Positions 20,978-33,240 of a stretch of 64,000 nucleotides of DNA are shown piece after piece (within the stretch, counting starts at the first letter, position 1; every line of letters begins with the position of its first letter). A program made the translations under genes and the position numbers. Below the pieces are notes generated by a model that ran no database searches, was not told where the DNA came from, and saw only the letters and a list, made by a program, of their open reading frames with translations. The stretch is from Aphis gossypii (Eukaryota > Arthropoda > Insecta > Hemiptera > Aphididae): positions 1 through 64,000 of the forward strand of contig NW_026082997.1 of NCBI RefSeq assembly GCF_020184175.1, given 5' to 3'.

Positions 20978-23900
20978 ATGGAGCATCAAGGGTACATTTA
21001 TGTAAAAAATGGCTCAAAAAGAAACAATACCAAGTAAGTATAATTTTAATTATACAGTACCTACATACTGCATAGGAATTGTCAATAAAGTAAACACAAA
21101 AATAATCTTCACCCAGAATAATAGACCCAATGTAACATTAATTGTAGAAGTAGTGATCTGTTTTTCTAAATTTATATAAAATACTACATCTATCACTTTC
21201 TGTTTCAACAAGTTTCACATCTAGTGATGTTATATGATAACATTTTCATCAATGTCAACTACTCAAGTTTACTCAACTATATTTCTAAATCAGTTCTCTA
21301 AGTTGTCTCTTATAGCTGTTGAAACCTTTTTTTTTTTAAAAAATGCCAATATAATATAGGTACCTACCTATTGAGCATACAGTGAGCAGAAGCTTAAACT
21401 GTAATGACAAGTGTATTATTATTATGTTACCCATATAAATTCTATAATTTCACTGATATAAAAATCAAGAACTTTGTACTTAACTAAAATAACACATTTT
21501 AATAGTTTATGTTTACCTCCTCATTGCACTTTTTATGATAATTATTATACACACACCTTAATAATAAAAAAAATATTAATTTATTGATTTAAATTTATAT
21601 TACATTTGGGGGCAAAGCCTCCACCTTATTTACTTTTTAAAAAAATGCTATGAATGACTAAAGCCTCCAACTTTGAAGTCTTGTTACGCCTATGCTGTAA
21701 TCATTTATATTTTGAATTTATTGCAAATAATATATTTGTAAATGTGTAATCTTTTTCTATTCTTTTTTATTTTTTTAATCTATTATAAACAATTTTTTTT
21801 GACATCAAATACAAATATAAAACTAGTTTGTAGCTTCCTATATAGAATAAAAAAAGAAGAAATAAACTAGTGTAAAACCACTAGCTTCGTTGTTTCTCTT
21901 AGAATCCAAAAGTAATAGCAGGGGTGTTAAGGAAATTATTATGTAAACAAAGCAAGTAGTTATTTTTCCATATTACCTACTTAACAAAATGTAGTTACAT
22001 TCATGTTCTTGGGCTATTCTATATATTATTTATTTTTATTATTTAATTATAATTTTGTGGATACTAAATGGATATAAAATACATTTATACCTACATGGAT
22101 CCAATTAATAATATATCTTAATTTAATCAAATTTGCAATACTGTGTTATAGATGAAATTCTTACATAAACCAAAATATTAGTGGCAATTATTATTTAATT
22201 GTCTTCAATAATATGTTTAAATATTATTGTAATGTATAAATCAATTAATATACATCTTTATATCTTACAATGATTTATAAAAATATAGAATTAATGTTTC
22301 AATATTTTCTAATAACTAGGAATTATCATTAATTATAATCATTAGATACCTATATACCATCAAACATGTTTAAATGTTTATTTAAATGCAATACATAAAT
22401 TTAACTTTTATATGATAAACTTATAAATTATAATTTATTACTATAGGTACTATAAATGCAAAGAATCGTCAAAGTACCTATGTCGAGGCTCGATCAAAAT
22501 TGTAAAAAGAAATAATGTTCAGGTTATTTGAATTTAATCAACACTAATGAAGCCGCTTTAAAAACATTGAAGATGATTATGGTAATTCCTTTACTTCCAG
22601 CTCAACGAATTGAAGAAGGATTTATTGAAGCAAAGCGTTATGCATCTATGCATAATGTAAATATGCTCAGGTTGTTCAATTACTATGAACGGTATGTAAA
22701 CCTTAAGCTCTAATTGAGTGCAATGACTGCAATGATTAGTATTTGTAATACCTACTAAATATTTGTAAAAATCATTATTAAAATTAATTTTTAACAGATA
22801 TTGGCTGCAAAACGTTGGTGTAGAAGTACTGTCTGTATACAAAAAAAAATTTAGGACTAATAATAATGTTGAATCGTTTCACAATAAACTACGACAAATG
22901 TTCCAGACTTCTCATCCAAATATTTGGGTATTTTTAGGTAAAATAAAACATTTTTTTACACTACATTTATAACCTAGTTTATTGTGTTGAAACAATTTTT
23001 TTTTTTTAAGGAAATATATGCAAACTTATTGAAAACTATTCAATAAAGCTTAACCAAACAGACAATGGTTTAGTCATTTTACATACAAAACGGGCAAAAT
23101 ATGTCGCCAACGATAAGCGGATTAAGTCTGCAAGTCATCAACTTCGGCAAGGATTAATAAGCGTAGGAACATTTTTAAAACGTTGTTCTTATAGTGTAGC
23201 TGGATATGAAGAAAGAATGCGAGCACTGGCAATAGGACAAATTTATAGTAATTTAGAGAAAGCAATATATCAATATAATATAAATTACATTTGTTTTATT
23301 TTAGATGAAGCTGTTGAAAATCAAGTACCTCAGTTGCTAGATATACCCAATGGAGAAGTATTGAACCATAATATGGATGGTAAATATAAAATGAATTTAT
23401 GGTTTAAAACATGAAATGCATTTATTTATTTTCTTTCAGATGAAGTTGTTGAAAATCATGATGTCCATCATGAAAGAAGAAATATTTTTGGTAAGAATAA
23501 AGTTGTTTTATATATTTATTACTGTTCACTTAGAGTTGATTAACTGTTCTAAATGTACTTAGATGTCAGTGATGATGAGGTAGTAGACCTAGACCAGGAA
23601 ACCGCAGCTGATATGAGTGGTAAGAACAACATTTATTATACGTTTCATATAATCAATTTATGTATGTGTAAGACAATGTTTATGGTTTAAAATATGAAAT
23701 GCATTTATTTATTTTCTTTCAGATGAAGTTGTTGAAAATCATGATGTCCATCATGAAAGAAGAAATATTTTTGGTAAGAATAAAGTTGTTTTATATATTT
23801 ATTACTGTTCACTTAGAGTTGATTAACTGTTCTAAATGTACTTAGATGTCAGTGATGATGAGGTAGTAGACCTAGACCAGGAAACCGCAGCTGATATGAG

Positions 23901-24271
23901 TGGTAAGAACATTTATTATAACTTAAACTATGTATTTTTTAATTTGAACTAAATTCTCTTAATTAGAAAATGAGGAAGATTATTATACCCCAGAAGACAG
24001 GGATCCTGATATGATCATGATGATGGAACGTGAGGCTAGGCAACGGCAACTAGATATCGATAACATTCCTTTTGTGCGAATTCCACCCGTTCTTCCTTCA
24101 TTGGAAAATCAACAACAGCTGTGTGTAATATGTATTGTGGAAGAAAGAACACACGCCTTGATACCCTGTGGCCATACAATAATATGTGAAGATTGTCTAA
24201 ATCGTTTGGAACCTAAGCGTTGTCCCCTTTGCACCAACAATTTCACTGGCTCTTTGAGGATATTTTCATAA
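20978..24271 (+). CDS. MULE transposase C-terminal region fused to a RING finger (multi-exon)
   Basis: Proposed exon 1 (20978-21033) starts with ATG and reads GYIYVKNGSKRN before a GTAAGT donor, like the opening of a FLYWCH domain. Next come exons 22523-22691 (IPLLPAQRIEEGF), 22798-22937 (TNNNVESFHNKLRQ, HPNIWVFL) and 23011 to about 23300, all typical of the region after the DDE core in insect MULE transposases. Then come short acidic exons in phase 1 (DEVVENH..., DVSDDEVVDLD...), two of them duplicated in tandem. The last exon (23967-24271) encodes a C3HC4 RING finger: CVIC, CGH, CEDC and CPLC. AATAAA is at 24383-24388. The DDE catalytic exons are missing between 21034 and 22522. A ubiquitin-ligase-type role is inferred from the RING only. 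Confidence 0.7.
23398..23921 (+). repeat. Tandem 283-bp duplication of two mini-exons
   Basis: 23398-23680 and 23681-23921 are near-identical. Each copy contains a 51-nt exon and a 57-nt exon with their splice sites. All are phase 1 at both ends, so duplication keeps the frame. A more diverged relative of the first mini-exon starts at about 23306. Confidence 0.92.
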
Positions 24272-24389
24272 AACCCTCTTTTTTTTACAATTTTGTTTTT
24301 AAGTATTTTTTTTTATTTTATAAATAGGTATTTTTTTTATTTTTATTTTTAGTATTATACTATATTGTTTTATAAAATATATAATAAAG

Positions 24390-25671
24390 TTATAAACCTA
24401 TAAAGTTTTTGTTTTTTTTTTTTTTTAAATGTTAAAAAATAACAACTACCTAGGTAGGTACAATTACATACAATTAATAACACAAATAATTAAAAAATTA
24501 AAAAAAACCTAACCCAACTTAACCTTTTGTAATTTTTATAAAAAAAGAGAGTATAGCTATAATTTATATACAAAAACATTGAATCATAATCGTTATCTTG
24601 TAAGTATGTTTATCTGTATGGCTATATATGTCAAAAATAAAAGATGTTTAAAAATATTTTAGTTCTAAGCCCATTTGCTCATAAATCCAGTGTGGATTAT
24701 TATTTAAAATAACATGATCATTGTATACAATTGTTTTCTTCATAATACACTTTACACATACCTTTAGTAGTTTAGTAATAACTGACAAATATTTTTAAAA
24801 CATTATGACTATTCTTCTTTTTTTTATTTAACAATAGGTACTTCAATACTTTGATATGCATTTTTAAAATGTATTTTTAATAGGTAACTTAACTGCACTG
24901 CACCGGTGATAATTATACCTACGATTATTACATATTGTCCTATACATATAGTATATTGTATAATCCTACATATAGTTCTATAGCTAGTACCTACTTCAAA
25001 ATATACATCCAGCCGTTCCAACTTTGTGTTGTTAGCTCAAATATATTATATATTAGAGACTAGAGTGAATTGACCTGTTATTTCATAGGTTTAAATATCC
25101 TATCGATTTACATTAATAAATAATGAGCTACATGTCTAGTGTCTACTAAGATAAATGCGAAAAAAAAGTTCAAAATAATTATTGTTTAAAATATTAAACC
25201 GACGTATACCACAAAGAATACGAATAATCACGTGATGCGTTTTTCAACTTTTTGCTACTCCAATTATGAGCGAAATAATTATCGTACGTACTTCGACCAC
25301 AGAACCGGGTTGAGTTCTCGTACACCAAAAGACCAGAATCTCGAGTTTCGAAGTGATCAATCGAAAACTTAAAATCCAAAATACACGTAACTACATAATT
25401 TTCTAAGTACAAAAAACACACGAAAAATCATAACTCTCGAACCAAACGTTGGATGACCTCGACCTTGAACCCATCGATGCAGCATTAGGTCATCTATATC
25501 ATCAGACTACAAAAACGGCTCATCGCGCATTCGCGCCCAAAAACTATGTGTCCGTGCCGAAAAACTCAAATTTTGAACTTTCGAAGCCCCATTTGGTATT
25601 TGAAACGAACGGTTTAATCTAGTATAATTGACAAGAATTCTGAAAAAGAAAATTTGAGCTCCAAAACTGTG
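24390..25671. other. AT-rich interior of MULE 1, no gene seen
   Basis: After the polyadenylation signal of the RING gene I see no coding region. 25190-25670 is less AT-rich and looks like ancient repeat sequence, but I cannot name it. Confidence 0.5.
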
Positions 25672-26022
25672 AGAGACTTGACACTTTATTAACAAAGGTC
25701 TTTAAGACCATACTAACACTTTTTAAACAATTTGAACCAAATTAAAATCTAAGAAAATTATAACCTGCCAAATGGATTGCCACTCATGCCCCTTAAACAG
25801 AAATATGTGGTATTATGTAAGTCCAGAAATCTAGGGTCCAGGTTTGTATGGTCCAGATTTGTAAGGTCCAAAATTATACGGCCCAGATATGTACGTTCCT
25901 GATATGTATGGTGCAGGTTTGTACAGTCCATAACTCTACGGTCCAAAATTATACGGTCCAGATATGTACAATCCGGGTTTTTACAGTCCAGATTTATAAA
26001 TTCCAGGTTTATACATGGACCC
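25672..26022 (-). repeat. MULE 1 right terminal inverted repeat
   Basis: Its reverse complement begins GGGTCCATGTATAAACC and follows the left repeat through the 15-bp units to the shared inner stretch with agtgttagtatggtctt. The TSD GTAAAAAA follows at 26023-26030. Confidence 0.92.
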
Positions 26023-26030
26023 GTAAAAAA

Positions 26031-27690
26031 GAATCATTAAGTTTTCTCCAACTATCAACATATTCATAAGGGAAGACTCCTTTTCGTGTAACTAAATCTA
26101 ACACTTCAATAGAAAATATTTTAATAGTTTCTCTAAACCTCAACTTATCTTCGGATAAATTTTTTGCTAGTTTACTTAATCTTTCAGTCATAAAACGGTA
26201 TGTATCAACAAACTTTATGTTAAATTTTGGTGCGATTTCTTTCTTTCTTTCTCAGATGAATTAGGTATAACATGAATATCTTTATCGTTACATCCAAGTT
26301 CTCGAATTATAAAGTGACTGTCATATGCCAGATTATGAAAGAAGATTGGTACAAATGATGGATAAGTTAGCTGAAAATTACATTTTACACAAATACATCG
26401 TCTGTAATTTCCAGTTATATGACAGTGATCACGAACTTTTAACAAATTATTATCTTTAAAAGTTAATAAACATTTTTCACAAACCTTAGCTTTTTGAAAA
26501 TTTTTTTCTTCTTTTAAAGTCAATTTGTTAATTGGTAAATTAGTTTTATAAATATCATTAATTTTATTTCCTATAATTATCATACTATTCATAATTTTTT
26601 TTGCAGCATTTTTACCTCTGTATATTACTACTTTTCTAGGAATTTCAAACTTTTTTATTAATTTTTTCGAAATAATATTATAGTCAACTTTTACATAAAA
26701 CCCTTAACTCATAAGTTTATGTAAATGACGTGTAATATGAGTAATTTTTTTTTACCATTTTGAAAGAATTTATCAGGTTGTTTAGGGTTTAAAATACATT
26801 CGAAGTCAGCGTATATAACAATTGGGATTCATTGAGTATTTTTATAGTTTTTGAAATATATGAAATCGTCATCTCCTTTTTCAAACATTATAGGTCTTCC
26901 TAATTTATTTTTAATACACATTTTTTTATGTCTAATTAATCCTGTTTCACCCCAAAGTTTGCTTTTACACGGTTTATTTCCAAAACTTGTAAAACATCTC
27001 TTACGTATAATCAATTTTGAAGAATTTTTAGTTCTTTGGCTTCTAATAAACCTCGAGAAGTTGTTAATATAACAATAATGAGCTGTATTATTATTACCAA
27101 ATAGAAAAAGATCAAAATGATTTTTTTTTCAATATTGGTTATACACTTATACGTAATGGGTAAATTACATTATTATCATCTAAGCTGTAAAAATTTATTG
27201 ATACATTGTTTATTTTTTCAAATTTTTTTAACTGAGTTATAAGTGTTGGAAAATTGATGCATTTTTTTTCTAACATACCAAAATATTTTTTGTTAAACCG
27301 AGATTTATTCAAACGATTATCGTACTTACTTAGTATTGAATACTTGAAACATTCGTTATCGTTATTTTTTACATTAATAGCTGTTTTTTTTTTTTTTAAT
27401 ATGACTAGGTAAATCTAAATATGTTTTTCCTCCTTTAAGAGGATTAACTGTATTAATTCGTAATTGTATACAATCTACCTATAGATTTCAGTGACCAGCC
27501 TGATTTTTTTGATATAAACTGTTCTTTCTCAGATAATAGTTTGTTAAACATTTTGTTTAATAAGCTATTAAAATTGGATGATTTGCATGAACAGCAACGA
27601 TGGTGCGATTCATTCTCAACGCTGGAACTTTGCCATCTACGCACATAGACCAAACGTACGTATCATACAATCACTTCTGTGGAACATAAC
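26031..27690 (-). pseudogene. Protein-primed DNA polymerase B, N-terminal part
   Basis: Reading leftward from about 27690: an N-terminal part with KKSGWSLKSI (about 27490), then TGLIRHKKMC (about 26935), and a Cys-rich segment, CEKCLLTF...RDHCHITGNYRRC (about 26490-26390). The exonuclease-type block IFFHNLAYDSHFIIREL (about 26310) and KGVFPYEYVDSWRKLNDS (about 26050) follow, running into the MULE. The reading continues at 17468. The blocks and order match Polinton PolB. Several frame changes are present, for instance near 27430, 26830 and 26215. Confidence 0.85.
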
Positions 27691-27899
27691 TCACAGCTGA
27701 CACGTTCAATTATACATTGTTGTGGTACGTGTTAACCTTGAATTTTTTACGAATATACTTTGTTACATTAAATTTCATTATATTATTTAATGTATATTAT
27801 TATATGATAAATATAGCAAAGTTTTAGAATAGTTTTAGTCTAGATTCAAAGATTCTAATTGTTTGTGCAGTGAATTTTAAGAATTGCGTATCCTTAATT

Positions 27900-28138
27900 C
27901 AGATTTAAATAATGCATATTGTGATTTTTCATAGTTAAGTTTAAGTTGTTTTTTTTTTCATCTTTTAATTTTTTAATTATTTGGTTTATTATTCTTATTT
28001 TTTCTTTGTGTATCTTTTCTTCTTGGTCTGCATCGGTAAAATTTGTTTCACGTCGTTCATACATTTCTTCAATTTGTAGTTTGATGAACGTAGATGATTC
28101 AATTTTATTATTTTTATTTTTGAAACTGTAAATGGTAA
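27900..28138 (-). CDS. Possible coiled-coil exon, unknown
   Basis: An open stretch reads leftward from an acceptor-like site at about 28125 with the composition of a charged coiled coil (QIEEMYERRE, QEEKIHKEKIR). It lies just outside the PolB N-terminus and has no start or partner exon that I can name. It could be a lost Polinton or MULE exon or chance. Confidence 0.2.
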
Positions 28139-28161
28139 TATTTTATTCAATAATTAATATA

Positions 28162-28528
28162 CAGTAGAAGCCTATTATTAGAAACACGGATTATTGATAC
28201 AATCGGATTATTTAAACAGTACATCGGTTATTTGAATCAATTAGACGAAGGTTAGTTGACATATACACCGGTTATTCAGTTATCGGTTATCAGAACCGTG
28301 CGGATGAAATAGGTTTTGAGCAGCATTATTCTTATGAAAATATGGTTATGGAGTAACCACATTTTACATGAATACAATCATACATAAATACATACATTTT
28401 TTTTCATAGTATAAATCTAACAAATCGCGTATTAGAAACAATCGGTTAATTGACACATTTCACTTTGGTCCCAAAGTGTTTCTTTCTAATATTTATTTTT
28501 ATTTATTTCTAATAAGCGGCTTCTACTG
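28162..28528. mobile_element. pogo/Tigger-like MITE
   Basis: The 367-bp element has inverted ends starting CAGTAGAAGCC and TA on both sides (28160-28161 and 28529-28530), as for pogo-type elements. The interior carries several cggttat-type direct repeats and no coding region. Confidence 0.85.
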
Positions 28529-28853
28529 TACTTATGTAATTCAACGATAAATCGTCATTGAACGTGATCGGATTTGGTTTATACGAACGCTTTGTCGAAC
28601 GATAATAATGGTAAACGATACGATATTATTTTCTTCCTTTATATGTTATTCGTGATTCCAATGGACTATAGGTAGCGCTAGCTTCTTATCACGAATCACG
28701 ATTGATAATGAAATGTAGGCTGATGTAAAAATAATTAATACGACTATAGTTCAAAATATGCAAACATAAAATTTCGTATTTAAACTCATGGTTATCTGAT
28801 TTATTTACATAAATTCATACACCTATTTTGTCTTTTTTTTTAAATATTTAAAA

Positions 28854-29459
28854 ATGTTTACTTCTATAATTGAACTTATTGATATTTTAAACTACATTGG
28901 TGATAGTAAAAGGCCATTAGTTGAAGGGACACAAATATTGCAATGCAATCATATAATAGATTTTGGTATTAAAGAAGAAAATACAAATGAAGTGGTTTAT
29001 ATAGCATTGTGCTTACAAACATCCAATTTAAATGGCCATCCTCATGAAGTAAATATTTCAAAATTGTGTGAAGATGGTAATACAGTCATAACTGGTTCGT
29101 GTACTTGCAAAGCTGGCACTGGAAAATGTAAGCATGTTGTGGGATTTTTGCTCAAGCTCCAAAAGTTAGTACTGGATTTTATTATATAATATATATGGTA
29201 CCTATTATACATACAATAAAGAATGTTATTGTAATATTATTTTCTTTCAGAACTTCAGAAGAGGAGATACAACATTTAAGCTGCACTGATCTTCGTCAAC
29301 AATGGGGCAAATTAAAGAATACTGGTATTGATTTGTATAAACCAATACCAGTAAAAGAATTTTGTCACGTTGACTGCACTACTGCTGTTTATAAACAAGT
29401 CTTCCCAGAATCACTGCCTCCAGATCTTCAGGAAGAAGTTTTTAAATCATTGTTACAAG
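28854..29459 (+). CDS. SWIM zinc-finger protein (ISL2EU-type second gene), partial
   Basis: Exon 1 (28854-29164) starts at ATG and ends at GTTAGT. Exon 2 (29251-29459) follows TTTCTTTCAG and ends at a GTACCT donor. The joined frame is open. Exon 1 ends with a SWIM motif, CTCKAGTGKCKHV (CxCx(n)CxH). In ISL2EU/Harbinger-like transposons a SWIM-YqaJ protein is encoded next to a THAP-DDE transposase, and such a transposase lies convergent at 29640. The YqaJ nuclease exons that should follow are absent, so the gene is truncated or spliced to sequence now lost. Confidence 0.65.
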
Positions 29460-29639
29460 GTACCTAAATAATTCAATTTTGTACACATTTTTTAACTGTA
29501 TTTAATTCAATTGTAATTTTTTTTTTTTAAATTCAGCAGGGTTTTACAAAAAGGGTCTACTTAAATTATAATTAAATAATTTAAGTTTACCCAGATTTAT
29601 TGGTATACCAAACACAGCAGACATTTAGAATAAATTAAG

Positions 29640-31287
29640 TTTGTACACTAAATCAATAGAGCACTTAAAATATACAAGAAACACAACAATAACAAGAAAA
29701 CCTTTATCTGACATTATAGAGTCCCCTACTTCACACTTTTCAAAAATACCACTTGTTTCAAATATGTGTTTATCAGAAGCTTTACCACCAAATACATCAC
29801 TCAAAAAAGTAATTAATCCATCAGGAGATATACCTACCATGAATTTAATAGTGTGACGGCCTTTATAAAATGAATATGTTCTAATGCGACAAGCTAGACA
29901 TTTTGGTGTTTCAACAGCAGTTTCAGTCCCATCTACTATAACTCTTGTAGACAAGAAATTAATAAAACACTTGGGAATGTTTTTTTCTATAGTAGTTTTT
30001 GAAGGCCAGATAATTAGAGATTTCATAATTAAATATAATAGGTAAATCAATTGTGTTATAAAAATAATTTTTACATGTACTTTTAGAAATACTAAACAAC
30101 ACACATAGACATTTATATGATATATTTAGTTTTAGCTTGATCAATGTTAATAATATCTGATGGTAAATATCCAAAGTAAATTGAGTATTATAATGAAGTC
30201 TATTAACTATTAGCTCCCCTACCTCAACTATTTTTTGAAATTTTACTAAAGTGGGAACTCCTGTAAAAGCTAATATATCAGAATCATTTCTTATGAGATC
30301 CATAATGGTACTTCTGAAACCAGGTGGCCGGTACAAACCATCAACCTGAATACATTTATCAAAATGTAATGTTATATTTTCTTTATCAAGTATTTGAACA
30401 CTGTTTATATCTTGTAATTCAGTAGCAAGTTCTTCAATGTCAGATATTTGCCCTGTGTCAATAGTTGGAGATGTATTATCCAAACTGAAATCCATACAAT
30501 ATATTTATTGAAATTTTATATGTATAATCTATATAAGTTAAGACTTAGGATAGGATACTTTAGTATGTAAATAAATAATATTAGGTTTTAAAATAATTTA
30601 TTTTGTATTGCATTTGACAAACCAAATTTAAATAATTAATGATTTTTTTTTTTGGCTCTGCATTAAAATTATTTAATAATAAATAATATAAATTACAAAC
30701 CTAATATTTGATGTACCAAACAAATCTTGTCCAACAGTTGATCTCTTTTTTGCTCGTTCAGCTCTTTTGTGCATTTTTTGTTTTGTAGGGGTATTTATGA
30801 TTTTATCATGTTTTCTTTTTGGAAGATTTATAGAAGGAACTACATTTCCTTTGAGACGGCGTGAAATCAGTTGTGATGGTTCTAAGTTGTTGTAAAATAA
30901 TTGAAATATTATTTAATAAAAATACTTAGGTAAAAATCAGAAGTGTTGAACTGATTAATATTACTTTTTTGACTAAGAACAAAACCTGTGTCTTGGAAAT
31001 GAAATGAGCAAACAACAGCATTTCTAGGAGTTTTTTTTCCCATTTTTAAAGCAATCTCCCACTGACGTTTTCTGGGCATGTGACTGGGAAATGTGTGGAA
31101 ACTCATGCTATTATCACCAGGTCTTAAATATAAAAGACTTAGCATTATGTATTGAGTTTTTATTTTTCCTATAAAAACATAAAACTTACATGTATTTGTT
31201 ACTGCACTGAGGAACACAGCAGTACCTTTTTGAGTGGTAAGTATTTGCATTTGTTTTATTAAAATAACTATGCTCAGATGCTGACAT
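29640..31287 (-). CDS. THAP-domain DDE transposase (ISL2EU/Harbinger-like)
   Basis: Exon 1 (31287-31190) starts at ATG and carries YCCVPQCSNKY, the CxxC of a THAP domain; the donor is GTAAGT. Exon 2 (about 31124-30967) completes it with FHTFPSH, RQWEIA and CSFHF. A basic linker lies at 30890-30715. The exon ending near 30115 has a helix-turn-helix with IYHQILLTLIKLKLN. The DDE_4 core (about 30040-29680) shows VDGTE (first Asp), GKASDKHI (second Asp) and GDSIMSDKGF (third acidic site). The end after KGF is ragged, so the C-terminus is probably truncated. It would cut and paste the element in the nucleus. Confidence 0.75.
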
Positions 31288-32194
31288 TTTATATTATATT
31301 TTAATTATTATAATAAAAAGTTAGTAAATATCAAATAAAATAATAAATATATATTAATAGGTATATTTAAATTATTAAATTTAATATATTATTGGCCATA
31401 TTATATAAATTTTGTATTAAAAATAGTATTATGATAATATTATAGATTACCATAAACCTACATTTCATTAGTTCTTATCAATATCACTAGAGTTCAGCTA
31501 CTTCGATTGGAATAGTCAATATTCAACTCATATTATGTGATAAATTTTTACAACGCAGTTAAAATATTAATAAAGAATGTTGAACGCAAACATAGATACA
31601 AGTACTTACATAGTATTTTTTCAAACTTATGTGATTAAATGTATAATCACGTTCAACATTAATTGTATCTTTCACATTATAAATTTCAATGTTAATAATA
31701 TAATCATATGAATTCATGGTTTTCATAAACATAATAAGTTTTAATAGTTGTCATTTCATTTTTTTTTTACGAAATATAATACATTATTTGAAATTTATAC
31801 AACATTTTGTAGGTAATAATTAAAATATAATATCTTATAAGAATTATATTAATAATGTTCGTATATATAAAGCGTATAATTATAATAATAATAATAACCT
31901 TAAAAGCGTTTAAATATAATAGGGTTAGATAAATATGGTTTCGATTAAGAAAAAAAAAAAATAATAATAATAATAAATGTTATTTTAAACTGTGTATAAT
32001 TGTTTATCGTTAAACGAATAGTAGTGATTTTAATATTTACTATTATTATTCGACAGCGTTTTTACAATAAACTAAATAACAATATAATTATTAATTAATG
32101 TTTTAAAATGTATACATCTTAGAAAAATTGTTTTATCGTTAGTTAAAATTTTAATGATGAGATATATTTCTCATCATATCTAAAACAAAAAATG
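31288..32194. other. AT-rich spacer, nothing recognised
   Basis: Very AT-rich with short (ATA)n and poly(A) runs. No coding region or RNA gene seen. Confidence 0.5.
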
Positions 32195-32610
32195 CTGAAT
32201 ATGTTACGGGTACAGGTACGACGTCAATACTATCAGGGAATGGGTTACTTTCTAAATAAACTCCTTTTGTTAAAAACCGTTTACATAATATACATTGTGT
32301 TTAATAACAATAATCTTTAAACGCTTCTATATCTTTAAATCAAACAAACTGGTATATAGAATTGTAAGTTTGAAAACCGCCAGATATTTCACCTTGATAA
32401 CATGAACTGCTACACCACTTTTGTGTTCCTACATTTTGTATACACAGTTCAACTAATGTATAATTTCGAAGTGGATCGGTTAAAATATTTAATACATGAT
32501 CCTTTACCATAAATGGGTAATAATCTCCTACATATCTAAAGGTGATTTCTGGGTTAGTACGATAATATTCTAAACTCTAAAGATTCTAGAACATGTTGAT
32601 TTTTCTATCC
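32195..32610 (-). pseudogene. Degenerate coding remnant, unknown family
   Basis: Read leftward through a few frame changes, this stretch has non-random composition: YVGDYYPFMVKDHVL, CIQNVGTQKWC, SSSCYQGEI and a later CILCKRF. Cys and Trp frequency is far above what AT-rich spacer gives, so it was probably protein-coding. I do not recognise the family. It lies outside the Helitron (which ends at 33202) and next to the ISL2EU-like transposon. Confidence 0.35.
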
Positions 32611-33201
32611 CGTGTATTGTTTGAAACGATTGAAGACATACTGTAATTTATATTTTAAAAACAATTTTTAATTTAATATTGTACACGTACACAATAATAA
32701 TGTGCATGTATTCGTTTGAATCATTCTATATGTAACGTACACCTATCTGCCTATATATGTATATATTTTTTTTTTTTTATAAAAATAATATATACTTACA
32801 TTGATATTTTGTGTAGTGTTGAAATATTTGGAAAAAAAAATGAACTTTTTCCGTGTGTGTTTGTGTTGAGCGCCGTGATGTGGTATGATATATTATAAGT
32901 TTGTGAGACAGTTGTTCAATGTTTACGATAAAACTGTTGATGTTTTTATATAAGTAAAAAAATTAAATTAGATTTATAACTATTTTATATTTTATGTTTA
33001 ATGATATATACTTACAATGTTCTTTGAGAAGTTGAAATATTAAAAAAAATGTCCGTGTGTCGTCTATGTGCTGAGCAGTGTGAGGTGAATGATATGATAC
33101 GACATATTTACTCTCGGTACTTTTCGAAATAATAATTATAATTTAAGTTTGATTTAGAGTGGTGTGATCTCATTATAATAATTGGCATATTTATAAAAAT
33201 A
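32611..33201. other. AT-rich spacer, nothing recognised
   Basis: There are repeated phrases around 32815-32900 and 33005-33110 (gttgaaatatt, ccgtgtgt, gtgatg/gtgagg), which suggests an old tandem duplication. No coding region. Confidence 0.4.
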
Positions 33202-33240
33202 CTAGCTGTCCCACCCGGCGTTGCTCGGGCAAAAGTCACC
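33202..33240 (-). other. Helitron 3' terminus hairpin
   Basis: On the minus strand, gcaacgccgggtgggacag and CTAG form the typical GC-rich pre-terminal hairpin and CTRR end, with T of the AT target following. A second similar end (gcaacagcaaagcattgccgggtcagcta) lies about 85 bp upstream at 33285-33320. Confidence 0.8.

Larger units (their letters stand above)
17477..26022 (+). mobile_element. Mutator-like element (MULE 1) inserted in PolB
   Basis: The 8546-bp element is flanked by the 8-bp TSD GTAAAAAA (17469-17476 and 26023-26030) and has inverted repeats of about 345 bp. Removing the element and one TSD rejoins the PolB frame exactly across the insertion, which proves both borders. Long inverted repeats, an 8-bp TSD and the C-terminal MULE transposase exons at 22.5-23.2 kb together give the classification. 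The central DDE part of the transposase is not visible, so the element is probably non-autonomous now. Confidence 0.9.
11207..27690. mobile_element. Polinton/Maverick, decayed and interrupted
   Basis: The block holds the Polinton gene set: probable capsid, penton-like genes, adenain-type protease, PLA2-like protein, A32-like packaging ATPase, conserved unknown, retroviral-type integrase start and protein-primed PolB. Polintons are self-synthesising, virus-like transposons that also resemble adintoviruses. Capsid-side genes run on the minus strand (11.2-15.0 kb), ATPase to integrase on the plus strand (15.1-17.0 kb) and PolB on the minus strand. Most genes carry frameshifts, the integrase-PolB tail is deleted at about 17005, and a MULE splits PolB. 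The terminal inverted repeats were not found, so the outer limits are those of the coding parts. Confidence 0.85.

Noticed and set aside
18365..21705. A hAT element from cagggacgcccg at 18372 to cctatgctg at 21699
   Set aside because: The two ends do not match as inverted repeats beyond a few bases, and no 8-bp TSD is found.
29641..29856. A plus-strand ORF opposite the DDE core
   Set aside because: It is the shadow of the minus-strand transposase, whose catalytic motifs are clear.
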